Program-made: the position numbers and the translations under genes
Notes under the pieces: generated by a model
What the model was told of the DNA's origin: nothing
The model's input: the letters and a program-made list of their open reading frames with translations, nothing else
Database searches by the model: none
Shown here: positions 44,678 through 57,407 of the stretch, piece by piece
How the letters are laid out: each line of letters begins with the position of its first letter
Position numbering within the stretch: position 1 is the stretch's first letter
Source: Mycocentrospora acerina
Taxonomy: Eukaryota > Ascomycota > Dothideomycetes > Pleosporales
DNA: 64,000 nt
Direction of reading: 5' to 3'
Assembly: GCA_022701365.1 (NCBI GenBank)
Contig: JAKUHH010000194.1
Coordinates: 17,683-81,682 of the forward strand

Positions 44678-47600
44678 ATGGGAGAACAGCTTGGAAGGAG
44701 CGTCAGCTCACCGCTGTACACTGAGGATCTAGAGAAGCCACAGCTTGACGACCGGGCATACCGCATTATCACCCTGTCCAACCAGCTCGAGGTACTTTTA
44801 ATACACGATGCAAACACAAACAAGGCAAGTGCCACGCTGGACGTAGATGTAGGTAGCTACAGCGACCCTGAGGACATGCCGGGCATTGCACGCGCTGTGG
44901 AGCACCTGCTATGTATGGGTACAGAAAAGTATCCAGAAGAACATACCTACAAACAATATCTAGCCAAATACGGTGGCCACTCATACTCATCTACAGCGTA
45001 TTGCAATACAAGCTACAATTTCGAATTGTCATACCCGCCCACCAACAGCGGATCTGCCACACCCGACGCCCTGCAAGCGACTACGCAAGAATTAAAAGAT
45101 GAGTCGCTGCTGTGGGAAGGACTGGACATTTTTGGCTAGTTCTTCATTGCACCACTTTTTCCAGAAAATGTCCTCAATTGCGAGCTCAGGGTGATCGACT
45201 TAGAGGACGAGAAAAACTCGCAGAACGATGCATGGCGTATGTATCAGCTCACTAAGAGGTTCGCCAACCCAAATCATCCTCACAGTTATTCTAATCCAGG
45301 AAGCTGGAAATCATTATATGACCAACTTCTTACACGAAGTGTCAACATCTGTGAAGAGTTCACAAATTTCTACTCTACGCACTACTTAGCAAATAAGATG
45401 AAGCTTGCTGTTCTTGGCCGCGAGAGCTTGGATGTTCTAGGAGATTGGGTAGAGAACATCTTCGCTAAAGTGATGAACAAAGATCTGCCTCGTATTCGCT
45501 GGGATATGCCAATGTATACTGAAAATGGGCTTTTAACGCAAACTTTCGCAAAGCCTACGCTAGCAGAAAGGATGTTAGAGCTGCAATTCTCGTATCGCGA
45601 CGAGGATCGATTTTATGAGTCGCACCTATCTACATATCTTAGCTATTTGATTGGACACAAAGGTCCTAGCAGCATTCTAGCCCACCTCAAGGCTAAGGGT
45701 TGGGGAAATGATCTTGCTGCTGGCGGATTTACTATCTGTCCTGGTTTGGGTCTGTTTTTAGTGGCTATTAAGCTCACCAAGGAAGGTCTCAAGAATTATT
45801 AAGCAGTTGCAACGATTGTTTTTCAATATATTGGCATGATTCAAGACCAACCGCCTCAAGAATGGATAGTAGATGAGCAGATACAGATGAGCAAGATCAA
45901 CTTCAAATTTAGGGAAATTGGTCCTTGTCAAACTACCAGTTCTCTTGCCAGTATCATGCAGAAGCCATACGACCGCAAGATGTTGCTAAGTGGGCCAACT
46001 GTTATCCGTAAGTTTGATGCAAGCCAAATCAGCGAGGCGTTGTCTTTCCTGCGACCAGACAACTTCCGCCTTTTTATCGTTAGCCAGACGTTTCCTAGTA
46101 GATGGGAAAAGAAGGAAAAATGGTACGGCATAAAGTACAAGATTGAAAATATTCTAAAAGATTTCCTTAATAAAATTAAGGAAGCCTTTGAGAGCAAGAC
46201 TAGGCCCCTAGAGCTACATTTCCCTAACAAAAACGAATTTATTCTGACTTGACTGGGTGTTGAGAAGAAGGAGGTCAAACCTCTATTAAAAGAGCTAAAA
46301 CTGATCAGGTTTAACAACTGTGTACGCATCTGGTGGAAGAAGGATGATCAATTCTAGATTCCTAAAGCCATAGTGAACATACGGTTCAACACAACAGTAA
46401 CCACTGCCTCGGCTCGAGCAATGCTGTTGAGCGACCTGTATTGTGACATTGTCAATGCTACTTTAGAAGAGGAATTTTACAACGCTAAGGTCTCAGGCTT
46501 AAGCTATGAATTCAATTACTCCCATACTGGGTTAGAAGTCCAAGTCAGCGGATATAATGAGAAGCTTGACGTTTTGTTAGAAAGAATTCTGTTGCAAGCA
46601 CAACATCTTAAAGTTTGTGAGGATCGCTTCAAGATTGCCTTCGACCGGGCGCTTTGCTCTCTGCGTAACTCCGACTATCTGCAACCGCACCTCCAAGCTG
46701 ATAATTTTATGGTGTCGTTCACAGCCAAGAACGACTTTTTTAATGAGGACCTGCTCAAGGAGATGAAAAGTGTTACAGCACAAGACGTACAAGACTTTTT
46801 CCCTCAGATTTTTGCCTAGAGTTAGCTTGAAGTTCTCACTCATGGAAACTTGTACAAATTTGAGGCATTAAAACTCTCAGAACTTGCAGAACGCATGATG
46901 ATAAAGCTGACGAAAATCCTCTCGCCCTAACTGCCGATTAAGCGACACTTAGCATGGCCACTAGGCAGCAATTATATTTACGAAAGGAAGCTTAAAGATC
47001 CAGACAATGTGAATCATTGCATCAGATACAACATTTATGTAGGTGACTGATGTGACATAAACTTACGCGCAAAACTCATGGTCATTGAAAAAATGATGAA
47101 AGAGCAATGCTTGAATTAACTGAAGATCGAGGAGCAGCTTAGTGACTTCGTTTCCTCTTTTGTGCTGATACAGTTCAATTGGGCTGGATATAAAATATCG
47201 ATCTAGAGCGAGAAGGGTTGTTACTATCTGGAAAGCTGGATTGACAACTTTTTAGTTGCGTTTGGGGAGCAGCTTAAAGAGATGAATGATGACGAATTTT
47301 AAGGACACAAGAAGGTGATCATAAACAAATGCTTGGTGAAATTAAAGAATCTTAGGGAAGAGGATGAGAGGTTGTGGGATTAGATTGTAAGCGGAGAATA
47401 CGATTTTAAGCAAAGTGAGTTCCAATTAATGGCCATTTTCTCGTAGAGATGCTAATCGAAAAGCAGCTGATGTCGACGCCTAAGCTATTGATCGACTAAC
47501 CAAAGATAACGTTAAAGACTTTTACGCACGGTACTTCTCTCCTTTCTCTTCCTAACGCGCTAAACTCTCAGTTCACTTGCAAGCTCAATCTACGCCTAAA

Positions 47601-47987
47601 CAACGAACTCTCGATGAGAGCAAAGAGTCTTCTATCAACGCACTGAACGATATTCTCGAAGAACACAAAGTCGCTCTGGACACGAACGCTCTCAGACTTC
47701 GTATCAACAAGGTTACATCGGTAGAGGACATCCTAGAGGCGTTGGCAAGCTACATTTCTGAGGACTTAAAACTTGAAAAGGATACTGCATACAAGGTCTT
47801 CGACGAAGCAAAGGCCGTCCTGGGTGTGTCCGACATAGCTGATTCACTTTACAAAGCCAACAACTATAGAACAAAGCCAGTGCTGATTGATGATGTTCAA
47901 GCTTGGAAGGCAGGGATATCGCTCTGTGATGCCGTTTGGCCAGTGAAAAATCTGAAAGAGTTTGTGGAAATCAAGGAGAAGCTATGA
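44678..47987 (+). pseudogene. Insulinase/Ste23-like M16 zinc metallopeptidase, broken
   Basis: M16A peptidases (insulin-degrading enzyme, yeast Ste23) cleave peptides inside a two-half clamshell. From ATG 44678 the frame follows the family: 'LDDRAYRIITLSNQLEVLLI', 'DMPGIARAVEHLLCMGTEKY', 'KYGGHSYSSTAYCNTSYNFE', 'FFIAPLFPENVLNCELRVID', 'YSTHYLANKMKLAVLGRESL', 'YLIGHKGPSSILAHLKAKGW' and 'SFLRPDNFRLFIVSQTF'. The same frame holds to about 47,400 but is cut by TAG 45137, TAA 45800, TGA 46250 and more; the last open part (47,577-47,987) is in another frame. The zinc motif HxxEH is RxxEH (CGC at 44891-44893), a change RIP cannot make from CAC. Size and order match a full-length roughly 1,000-residue enzyme. 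Confidence 0.9.
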
Positions 47988-49018
47988 ATGTGAACAGTAG
48001 ATTGCAATGAATATTTTCTACAGCATCTGATAGTTGAGATATAGGGTCAGATCATTAAACAAGATTTTTTTAAATGATTTCAAAGGGTTAAAAGTATCTT
48101 GCAGAGTGTCTCATAGTCTAAAATGACAATTAAATTTGTCATGATCTAGTAGAAAGATATTTCAACATTTTTATTGCGTGTTGCATTGTTTTAAATTTAA
48201 GATCAATCGCTTTACTACTTATTTACTAAGTTAAGGTTCATGCAATTATCAAAACAAATTATATAGAATTCATCTTCTGCCCCTTTTTAGCCAATGGCTT
48301 TCGCAATCGGAACCGTTCCCATCAGACTCATCGTTCTCTTCCATGCCTCTGGGCGTGCCAAGACGCCACGCCCTTGAAAACCTCAGCCCCTACTTCCTCA
48401 TCAGTGGCCGTCGATCATTTTTCATTCCCGACACGACAAAAGCGGAAGCATGGTTCATAACATATTTTAATTTCAAATGCAAAGTGTCCTGGTTATCGCC
48501 GACAATGAAAAATACTTTTCTGTCGGGTGCTGACGACTAGAATTTTTGCATTGTAATGCAAAGGTGTCGTCAGTACGGTGGATGTAAGTCTATTCGTTTG
48601 AGGGGTGGATTATCGCTATTGAGTTTCGGTTAAGGGAAGTGTGGAATGGGCAGAGATGGGTGAAAGGAAAAGCGTGGTGAGGATGAAGAGGGCTATGTTT
48701 CATTTTCAGCGAATGTGGCCTTCTTCTACCTGCGCCACTTACAGCATCAGAAGTTGCAGCAGCGATCGATTCTACGCTAAAACAAGGATCTGACGTCGCA
48801 GGCTAGTTACACTTCTTAGGGCAGTTTGAATGTGCCCGGTTGATTGTGAAGTTTGCAAATACCTTGCAATTGGAAGCTGAAACGAAGCCTCGACTGTTAG
48901 CCTCATTGATTGAGACATTGAGGCCCAACTCACGCTCAAATAGGGTTTGAAAAGAAGATTCGAGAAGGGATAATTTAGCATAGGCAAGGTGAAAGTACAG
49001 CATTTCGATACCTACAGA
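47988..49018. other. Intergenic, no gene recognised
   Basis: AT-rich downstream region of the peptidase. Minus-strand frames at 48,772-49,003 have no motif and could be 3' sequence of the next minus-strand gene. Confidence 0.35.
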
Positions 49019-49690
49019 TCATAAAGGGAGCGGCCGGTTGTGAAAGAAATTCAATTGTTCTTCAAAAACATCGGCAAGATAGATGAATTGATGCGCGCTA
49101 TCGCCCTCGTCTTTTGGCACAAACATGAAATTCGGCTCATCGAAAGAAATTCGAAATTCCGCAGGCGAAACAATGGCATTGGCCATGTGTTTTATAACTA
49201 AGATGGCTTCATTGCTGCTATAAATCAACACTTTAATGCGTTCGAACCAGTTTCCCCCATCCTGGGGAACGATATATGCTGCCTGCAGGTTCACCGTGCT
49301 TCAACTTGTGCCATAATATTCGCCTTTCAATATAAGCGTATCCGAGAAAATTTACCAAGATCGGGCGGAGTCGGGGCCAGCACTACTGATGGTAGCGTTG
49401 TTAATCTTGTCAGCTTCGTCTTGCCCCGTGGGGAGATGGCGGTCGGCGATGAGGCGAGAGAGCGCGAGATGGACTTTCTGGCCACCAGATTCTTTGCCGA
49501 TGTGTTCCATCTGCAGAAGCAGGTGAGTTTTCTGGGCATTGCCGGAACGTCCGAGAGAGCCAAGCCATGGAGTCGGCATCGAGCAACGAGAATACCCTAC
49601 ATTTTCCGGTGGATCGGCAAACAGGCCATCAAGCCAGATTTTGAGTCCAAGAATATCGGCATTCTCCCCATACGTCGCGCAAGTCGGAGC
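49019..49690 (-). CDS. Unrecognised two-exon gene candidate
   Basis: Reading from about 49,690 to 49,355 one frame gives 'CATYGENADILGLKIWLDGL', 'RSGNAQKTHLLLQMEHIGKE' and 'KVHLALSRLIADRHLPTGQD'. Joining GTAAAT near 49,356 to an AG about 57 bases on restores the frame into 'TVNLQAAYIVPQDGGNWFER', 'SNEAILVIKHMANAIVSPAE' and 'HQFIYLADVFEEQLNFFHNR', ending in TGA at 49,019. The composition is protein-like on both sides of the intron. The 5' end was not found and no family is recognised. Confidence 0.4.
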
Positions 49691-52600
49691 TCATCATTTT
49701 GTCTACGCGCCGCATGTGGGATAGTATGCATCAAATCAAAGGCATTTAGGAGTAACGCATCATTGTTATGACTTGCGAAGCAATTATGTGTCTCATATAG
49801 ATAGATAGACATTGTCGTCTATCATACCACTGTCACTAGCAAGCTTAGATTCACCAGCAGCTAAACTTGCACCAAATTCGCGCTACGCAAAGCCTGCGTA
49901 CAGCACGTTCGGAGAAGGAATTTTATCAGTGTGCGTCACCACCCCTGAATACGTAATTGAATCTATCCCTAGATAAAATTGTCACCAACAATTGCTGGCC
50001 GCCCACCATCACTAAAATGCTATTGTTCGGTAGGTACGACTGTCGAGCTGGGCATCGAAGACGAGTGAGTGTAGGGAGAAAGCCGTCTAGATCAAGCAGT
50101 AAGGCAGTCTCAAGCGTTCGATCCTAACGCTGGCTTGTCCGAGAAAGTTGCAGGCGAGTCAAACCTCTGCGTAACGAACGATCTCAGTAAGGTAGAGAAT
50201 CAGGTAGACCAAGATGGATGCAGAGATGCCGTTAAGTTGGCACGGAACCTGAACGACTACAAAATTGGTGACTTGAAGAGCAGTAAGCGGTATAGAATTT
50301 ACAAGATTATTTTATGCTTTTGCTACCAGTCATGCTCTTATGCATGGGTCGCATCAGCATGTCGGCGTGTCAGCAACTTGTGTAAGCAAAATCTAGTATT
50401 TGCTGTGAGGTTTTGTGTCGAAATCCGAAAATGGCATAAAAGAAATATCATTGGAAATATCTTTAGACCTTTAGCCTGAGTATGTGTATCATCAATAAGA
50501 TCGAATCGAAAAATTAATTGTCATTCGAAAAAGAAAAGCTGACATCGCAAATGTCAGAACGCCTAGATCGTATCTTCTTATTTAAATTGTGAAATGAAAT
50601 CAGTTTTTCTGATATTCATAACTCCCTTAACAGGAAACGTCTAAGAGCTGGATTTAATAAAGTTCGGTTCACAGCTTATGCTATTGTATCATTTTACATC
50701 TTACCCATTTTACTTGACTTTCAAAATTTAATACTTTAGAAGAAACGATTACTTCAACTTCACTATTTTTAAAACATCGTAGAATTTATAGATATTTTTA
50801 GTATCGTCATCTTCAAAGATCAGTCTATGAGAAGTTGCATTGATACAAAGGCTTTATGTGCAAAAATGTAGAGAGTTTTGCAATAAAGTAAAAAATTGAT
50901 TAGTTATATCCTGCAGTGATTCAATTGTTGTTTCTGTTAGATGTAAAGTTATATACACCTCCTACACCACCATGTAACGAGAAACACTACGTGGGCACAG
51001 GCGCGGAAGTTATTTTACGTTTGTGTGGTAAGAAGTCTTACACTTTTTAACACTGTGGTGGATCTTACTATGAAAAAGGAATAATGTTGTAGCATTGTTT
51101 GGCATCCCTATCAATAGAAAGTGGGGTAAATTTGAAGAAAGGCTGAGGTGTGAAGTTGAAGGGTAATTTAAACTTTAATACGGAGAATCGCGCAAACAAT
51201 TTTAGGGTGCATGAGTATGAACAAGTTGGCACAAGGAGAGAGAGCTTATACAGCTTAAGATTAATGGATGAGCCGATCATAAGTTATCCTCTCATGATGA
51301 AACCACTTATTGAATGTAACCACACAAATCTGGGATATGCCCTCAACAGGGTTCTTCAAGGCAAACTGAATCATATGATGCAATTTGAAAATATTCAGAT
51401 GAAGCAACACAAGCTCGCAGGGACAAAAAGGCCATTGATCTACGACTGCGCAGAGTACGAGCATTGTCTAAACTCTTATAAGAGTAGTCCCCTACTTCTT
51501 TACAAAGATTTGTTAGAAACTGTGCTCTTTCACCAAATGAAAGTAGTAGAACTTCTCAAAAAGTTTAATTAGATGTGAGACACGAGGGAACCCTATCCTA
51601 CATTAAAGGAGACCCCAAGCACTTTCAAAAAGAATTTTATGTGGATTTACCAAATTCTAAAAACTACTGATCGATGCATTTAAAAACTTACATCCCACAA
51701 TAAACAAATTGAATACAACCGCAGAAGAAATTCAACTTCGAGATAATTCTGGAAGAGCTCGTCATCTATTTTTTTATTCATATCTCTTGACAGGTGCATT
51801 TCTGAAACGACTAATGCTATGCGTATGAAGCCTAAAGCTAACCAGACAGGTTTAGTCAGGATTTAGTTTTTAAGAGAAATTTTGTTGGGAAAAAAGGAAA
51901 ATTTCCACGTAAATTTAAAAGTGTGAGTTTTTTAAAGAACATCGTCAAGTCACTGAAATAAGCCTACCTTCTTTACCTAGCAAAGTAGATAGAGTCATGC
52001 TATAGTACACATGTATATCGATAGACGATATCTCCTAATGTAGAATCGTATTGAGGCATATGTACTAGTCTTTAAGTAGTCTGAATTCACTCAGGTGACC
52101 TGTACCTCCCGGGAAATCCCTATAGTGACCCGGAACTTCAGAATGACTCGAGGTGGGCCTCGTCAGGGCGTATTCCTGATAGCTGCACGACGCCGAGCCA
52201 GACAAAATATCACAGTCTGCGAAGAAAGGAGAAAAAGAGAAGATAGGATTAGGCTAGAGAGTGTTGAACTAATAATTGTATTAATAAATGCATAGTTACA
52301 TACATCACTGTGAAAAAGAAATCACACCATGCAAGAAACATTATATTTTTCTATCATCGTATATGCTCACCTACGGTCCACTCAAGATACAGTCACCGAG
52401 AGTCTGTTCTTTTATAAGTTCTCTATCAGCACTGTTGAAGGTAATACAAACTACATTTCTGTCACCCCAACTATTGATTGCTTCTTTCGTTGCATCCCTG
52501 TCCGCGTCCGTTTTTCGCGCTATCAGAGCACAAGGAAAATCGAAGATGGGCACCTCGGTGGGTTTGATACATGTACGAGAAGCAAAAGAAGCTATCATGA

Positions 52601-53648
52601 GGATCTGAACCGCTTAGTTTAGAATACAATACGCTGAGCTCATCTATGACACCAAGACCTTCTAGAAGTGTCTATGAACTGAATGATACTTTTTAGCAAT
52701 GATGCCAGTACCCTTTCGAGGCTAGCGGTCTTTCGTGGTTGTTACAACACGATCGACGACATGGACAGAGCCAGCAAGGCAAGCAAACCACGTCTACAGA
52801 GGTGTGGATAGAAGCTTGCAAGCGCCGCAAAATTATCCTTTGCCAAATAAAGCTTCCTTCATGATCACAATCGAATTATGTTTAAGATTAACAGCAAATC
52901 TAAGGTTCGACGGTCTACACGGTCGCTGGTTATAGGAATGTCAAAGGTGATTAGCTACAAGGACCTTGACAAGGCTCGTGTGGCACGCATATAAGAGCAG
53001 GGGCAGGAGCAGTAACAAGGGCAGTAACAGAGGCAGTAACAGGGGACGTCCACATCCATGGGTCCATGAGTCCATGTGTTTATCTGTGCTGGGTGGGTGC
53101 ATGTCTCGGGCTACAGTCCGCTCGCCTCGTGCGAGTGTAGTTGTGGAAAATTCTCTGTCCTCACCGCTTGTTTGATCAGTGCCAGAAATAGGGCGAGCAA
53201 CTGTCCAATGACTAGATTAAATTAGCAACGTGTATGCCAACAAAAGTTCAGCCCTCATGATGCTGTGACAAGAAGATTTATATTATTGGTTAATGTAAAG
53301 CATCACAGTGCTATCTAGTCAAGCAAGTCCATGAAACGTAGATGAAGAGACGAAGGGGAGAGTATGACATGGAAAGATTTGGCTTATTTCACATCGATCA
53401 AGATAAAGCAAAGAATCAGGGTTAAGTTTCTATCTACCAATAGGTTATATTCCAATGACTACTGCTGCTACTGCCGCTGCTTCTGCTTTTGCGATAGCCA
53501 CTGCGAAACTGCTATAAAACTAGGTTATTCAAAACTGTATTTCAATAACTGCAATGAACTATTGTCCATATTCGTAACCAAATATGTTCCATGTATTGAC
53601 TACTTGTGTGACATGTGTTGTTGTATTATTTTGACCCCCGAGCCACGC
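49691..53648. other. Nearly 4 kb without a supported gene
   Basis: Frames at 50,135-50,479 (TTG start) and 51,150-51,572 (GTG start, 140 codons, Lys/Leu/Asn-rich) have no recognisable domain. 52,215-52,295 resembles 31,815-31,900. The rest is AT-rich. Confidence 0.4.
52990..53046. repeat. Imperfect GGCAGTAACA-type tandem repeat
   Basis: Units GGCAGGAGCAGTAACAA, GGGCAGTAACAGA and GGCAGTAACAGGGG follow each other. No role is apparent. Confidence 0.6.
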
Positions 53649-54967
53649 TTATGCGTAGATGTAGTAGAACGGACTTGCCATCGTGCTCATCGACTCCTTG
53701 ATGGTGATTTTCCGCTCGCTGATGTACCTTCCCATTGTTAGGACATCTTTGAGTGTGGTGTTGAGTCCTCCAACTCCGATCGACGTTCCTCCGAAGGGAG
53801 CGTACTGCCTGGACGCAAGATCGTGATGATGCAAGGAGGCAAGGTCAGCGGGGGGAATTATAGAAATCAGATTCAGAGTTTCCACCGAACTTGTAGTAAT
53901 CCTCCGTTTGAATACTCATAATCCCCTTTGCAAACTCCCCCTGGAGACTCTCGCGGAATCTACCGACGGTGAGGCTAGCCTTGATCAGCGCAGAGATAAG
54001 CTCGCCGCGCGTCTCGTTGGAGGACTGGATACTGATGTCGCGGGACAGGCAGCAAGGGTTGTAGTCGAGGCTGTTGGGCAGAGGATTCGGGGGCATGCCG
54101 CCGAGCACCTTCAGCATCGACTGCAGAAGGCCCATGTTGATCTTCCAGTTGTAGAGGCGTCAGCAACAGCGCCGCGATTCCACATGTCCGACGTCCAGGA
54201 CATGAAAACAAATCTGAATTATTCTATAGATGGGCCCGACGTCACGCAGCTGCCTTCATTCTCGGGTTGTAGCTTCATGTAGCACGGGTCCCCCCGCGAG
54301 AAGCAGGAGGCGTGTCTCCCGACAATGTACGCGCTGTCGCCGGACAAGTTCGTGTCGCTGCCGACGAGAAGAGGCAATCTTTTCGGGTCGTGTGCCCGCC
54401 ATACCCAGTTGAAGTGGGGCTGGCAGTCGTTGTAGGCACGCTCATTCCGCAGCATTTACTCGAATTTCTAGGTGAAGCAGTGATGCTAGGTCAGGAAGTT
54501 GCCCTGGACGCGGTCAGTGTAATGGAAAAGGAAGAAACTATCAGCCTAGTGTTGACCGACCGTTCCAAGAATGCTGAGGGCCTGCTGGATGTGGGTCATC
54601 ACCAGGCCGTCGTACCGGCTCTTAGCGCCTGCGACCATGGCGGCTGGGGTTCTCGCTAGCAGCCTTGCGAGACAATTGACAGCGTTAATGTAGTCGTGCT
54701 TCCGAGGCTTCTACAGGGTCGACCTGTCGGAGGGTCAGAATGGGGGAGAAAGGGAGAAAGGGAAACATGCTGCGCTTGGGTCCACTGGCCATTCTTGTCG
54801 CACAGCTATATCTGCAAGGTGCAGGTGGCAGCGCTTTGATTTCCGTTCTTGGCAATGTGAAGTACCAGCGTGGAGACTCCCTGAGCAGCCAGCCGGTCCT
54901 TTTTCTTGAACTTGCTTGCATAAGAGATGCTGAGTAGCCCTAAGGCCAGGACACTATGAAGCCTCAT
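53649..54967 (-). pseudogene. Secreted tyrosinase, frameshifted and nonsense-broken
   Basis: Tyrosinases are type-3 copper oxidases that make quinones from phenols. From ATG 54967 comes a clear signal peptide ('MRLHSVLALGLLSISYAS'), then 'LAAQGVSTLVLHIAKNG', 'KHDYINAVNCLARLL', 'AGAKSRYDGLVMTHIQQALS', 'FHYTDRVQGNFLT' stop 'HHCFT' (usual 'WHRYFTW', CuA), 'YNDCQPHFNWVWRAHDPKRL', 'GSCVTSGP', 'LDYNPCCLSRDIS', 'LQGEFAKGIMSIQTEDYYKF' (usual GVHAGGHYTIGG), 'LASLHHHDLA' (CuB, usual FYLHHAMID) and the C-terminal 'TLKDVLTMGRYIS' and 'STMASPFYYIYA'. At least two introns seem present (for example ending ..CTGACCCTCCGACAG near 54,721). Several CuA/CuB histidines are lost; a deletion removes the 'VWWIWQ' part. 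Confidence 0.8.
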
Positions 54968-56999
54968 GTCTGCGGTGACGGTGGCGACAGAAGCGGTAGA
55001 TTGTGGCAGCTCTTGTACTCAGGGAGAATGAGAATTAAGAAAACAGGCTGCGAAATGGGCGGAAAGAACAGCGCCTTTACACATGTCCACCGATACTGTC
55101 CCTACAGTGCTAGCTCGCACTATTACAACGTCGTTCGCGGTAGTAAACAGTTCTGAGCACACAGTTGGCCACCGATGTGGGCTTGGGAAAAGTCATGGTG
55201 TGTCGTGCAGGAGAAGATACAATCGGATTTAGAGGAAAAGAGGCTCTCAATCCGGCAGCAAAAACACAATGTTGCGACAGGGCCGTCTTGCTTGCCCCAA
55301 AACCAGGCTGGTATCGCTAGGACGTACGAGCATCGGCTGTGCCGCACTGGCATGTTGCACTGACATACCCTGGCCAGGTACCAGTTGAACCGAGCACAGG
55401 TATTGTTGTTGGGATGGTAACAAGGATCGTACATTGAATCTCAGCTATACTACTTTGGAGTAAAACAGTGTTTGTTAAATTCTATTGCAACAATCATAGC
55501 CCGAGACAGGCATGAGTCATAGGGCAATCAAAGAAATAGAGACAACTTGAATCGTTAAAAGCCCGGACTGATCTGCAATTCTTAGCCTCCCTGCCGACAA
55601 TTCTTGTGTCTGGTATCATAGTACTCCTGCAGCAGCGATTGACGTTTATCAGAAGTAACCCCCCGCTCTCCCCGGCTCAGGTGGTTAGTCCTATGCAGCA
55701 AGAAATTCCAGTCTTTTTGGAGACCAGAATAGATGATTTTTAAGTGCTAATGATCCCGAATTATTCTAACCGAGGATTTGAATGTGCGAGTCAAGAACTT
55801 TTTTCTGGCCTGTGATTGGTGAGCCGACATATCAGGTGGTTAAGATTTTTGAGGATTCAACCAGGCAACCATGTTTAGGACGATGTATCTGCAGGCTTGA
55901 GCGGCGCGTATCGTATAGTAGCACGTGGAACGTGCTATGAGCCTTTTTCCAGACGCGGTAATAGGGAATGGCCAGCAGGCTTGGCGTAAAGGAAGCCGTA
56001 CGCTAGGTAATCTCTCGCCCCGCAACACTGGAAACATCGTAGTCAACTTCCTTCCCTACGCGACGAAAAACCTGGTGTGGGGAAACATTGGCAACGTTTT
56101 CAAGAACTTTAAATACCCTGCATTATCATGAATATAACTAATAAGTCTTTTGTCGGCTTAATAGATAAAACTATTTTGTTATGCCCTTTTAAAGAGCACG
56201 TTGCCTAGCGTTATGCGCGATCCTTGCACTCGCAATAATTACTTCTAGTACATTGGTTTTTCACGACGCAGGGAGGAAAGTCATCACAGATTCTGAAAGA
56301 AGGCCAATCGGATCTCATCACAAAAGCCACAGGAAGTGAGCGATCATACTAGCGGCTAAAAAACAACACAGCCTCCTCCAGCAACACGGCGATATAGATC
56401 CCAGTAGGAAGACAGTAAGTGTGACATTCTAATTGTTAAATCTGTTGATTTTCACAACCTTATCTTCAAGCGAAGAACTTTCTGAGCATATTTAAGAGTA
56501 TCATGATGACACAGAAGTCATACATGACGTTGTTTGATCGCTGAACGCAAAATTTGGAAAATCGAGTGTATACCTGTAGAGCCTTAAGAGTCCTGCCAAA
56601 GACCAACGTGTACTTCAAAGAAATACAAAATATCAAATTTTATTAAATCGGATAGTTTCAGAACAATCGTTCGGCAAGAACAGTTTCAATAAGAGCGAAA
56701 CCCCCGAGATGATGCTATTAAAGAGGTGTTCAGGAATAGACTCCTCAATATTTATGCTAAGCATGAGACCGAGGGTATCAAATTTCTTTGATTGGCTTGA
56801 TGTTGTCGAGCCCAAGAAGAATCTTTACTGGAATAAGTGCGAAACAGTAATCGTCTGTGTGATTAAAGAGTAAAGATCATCTAATCGTAAGCTGTAAATT
56901 AGCCTAAACCACTTAGGGCTTAGACTTGCTATTGTCGCTACTTCGCGCTCGCGGAAGACGGCAATATTTCCAAGATCACATTTATTTGCACTAGCAGAG
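54968..56999. other. Intergenic, no gene recognised
   Basis: Upstream region of the tyrosinase and AT-rich DNA. Only short frames without motif. Confidence 0.4.
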
Positions 57000-57240
57000 C
57001 TCGACCTGCCGTCAAATCTCGCTAATAAAGTCGCGGCTTTGTCTGCCTGTCCGGCCCGGTGGAAAGCGTCTGGGGGTACCACACAACGATCCGGGCCAAT
57101 CGCCAAGCTTGCAAGAGAGCTCACTCGCTTCGCATGCATGAGTCGTGGCACACCCGTCGATGTCACAATCAAGACCGGTAACGCTAGCAATGAGATGACG
57201 ATAGCGGTAGCAGGACCTGTCACGCTTTGGGACTTGACAT
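57000..57240 (-). repeat. Dispersed repeat, copy B
   Basis: Counterpart of 43,540-43,765 in inverted orientation. This copy keeps a longer open frame on the minus strand (57,316-56,825, 163 codons, 'GPDRCVVPPDAFHRAGQADK') and may represent the better-preserved version. Family unknown. Confidence 0.65.
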
Positions 57241-57407
57241 ACGTGGGGACTATACTGCCTATTATCTCTATCGTAGGGATCCTTTTTACTTTAATTCTCT
57301 GTCTTAAACTCTCCAATTGCTACGTGAACTACAACTAAATAATCTACAATATAGTAAGGCAAACCATTTCTTCAATTTGCTGAACTTAGTAATAATTTTA
57401 ACCCTTT

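Noticed and set aside
45928..46329. 133-aa minus-strand ORF inside the M16 peptidase
   Set aside because: Antisense shadow; the plus frame matches the peptidase family closely.
50100..50150. tRNA-like GTTCGATCC T-loop
   Set aside because: No matching D-arm, anticodon arm or 7-bp acceptor stem could be built around it.
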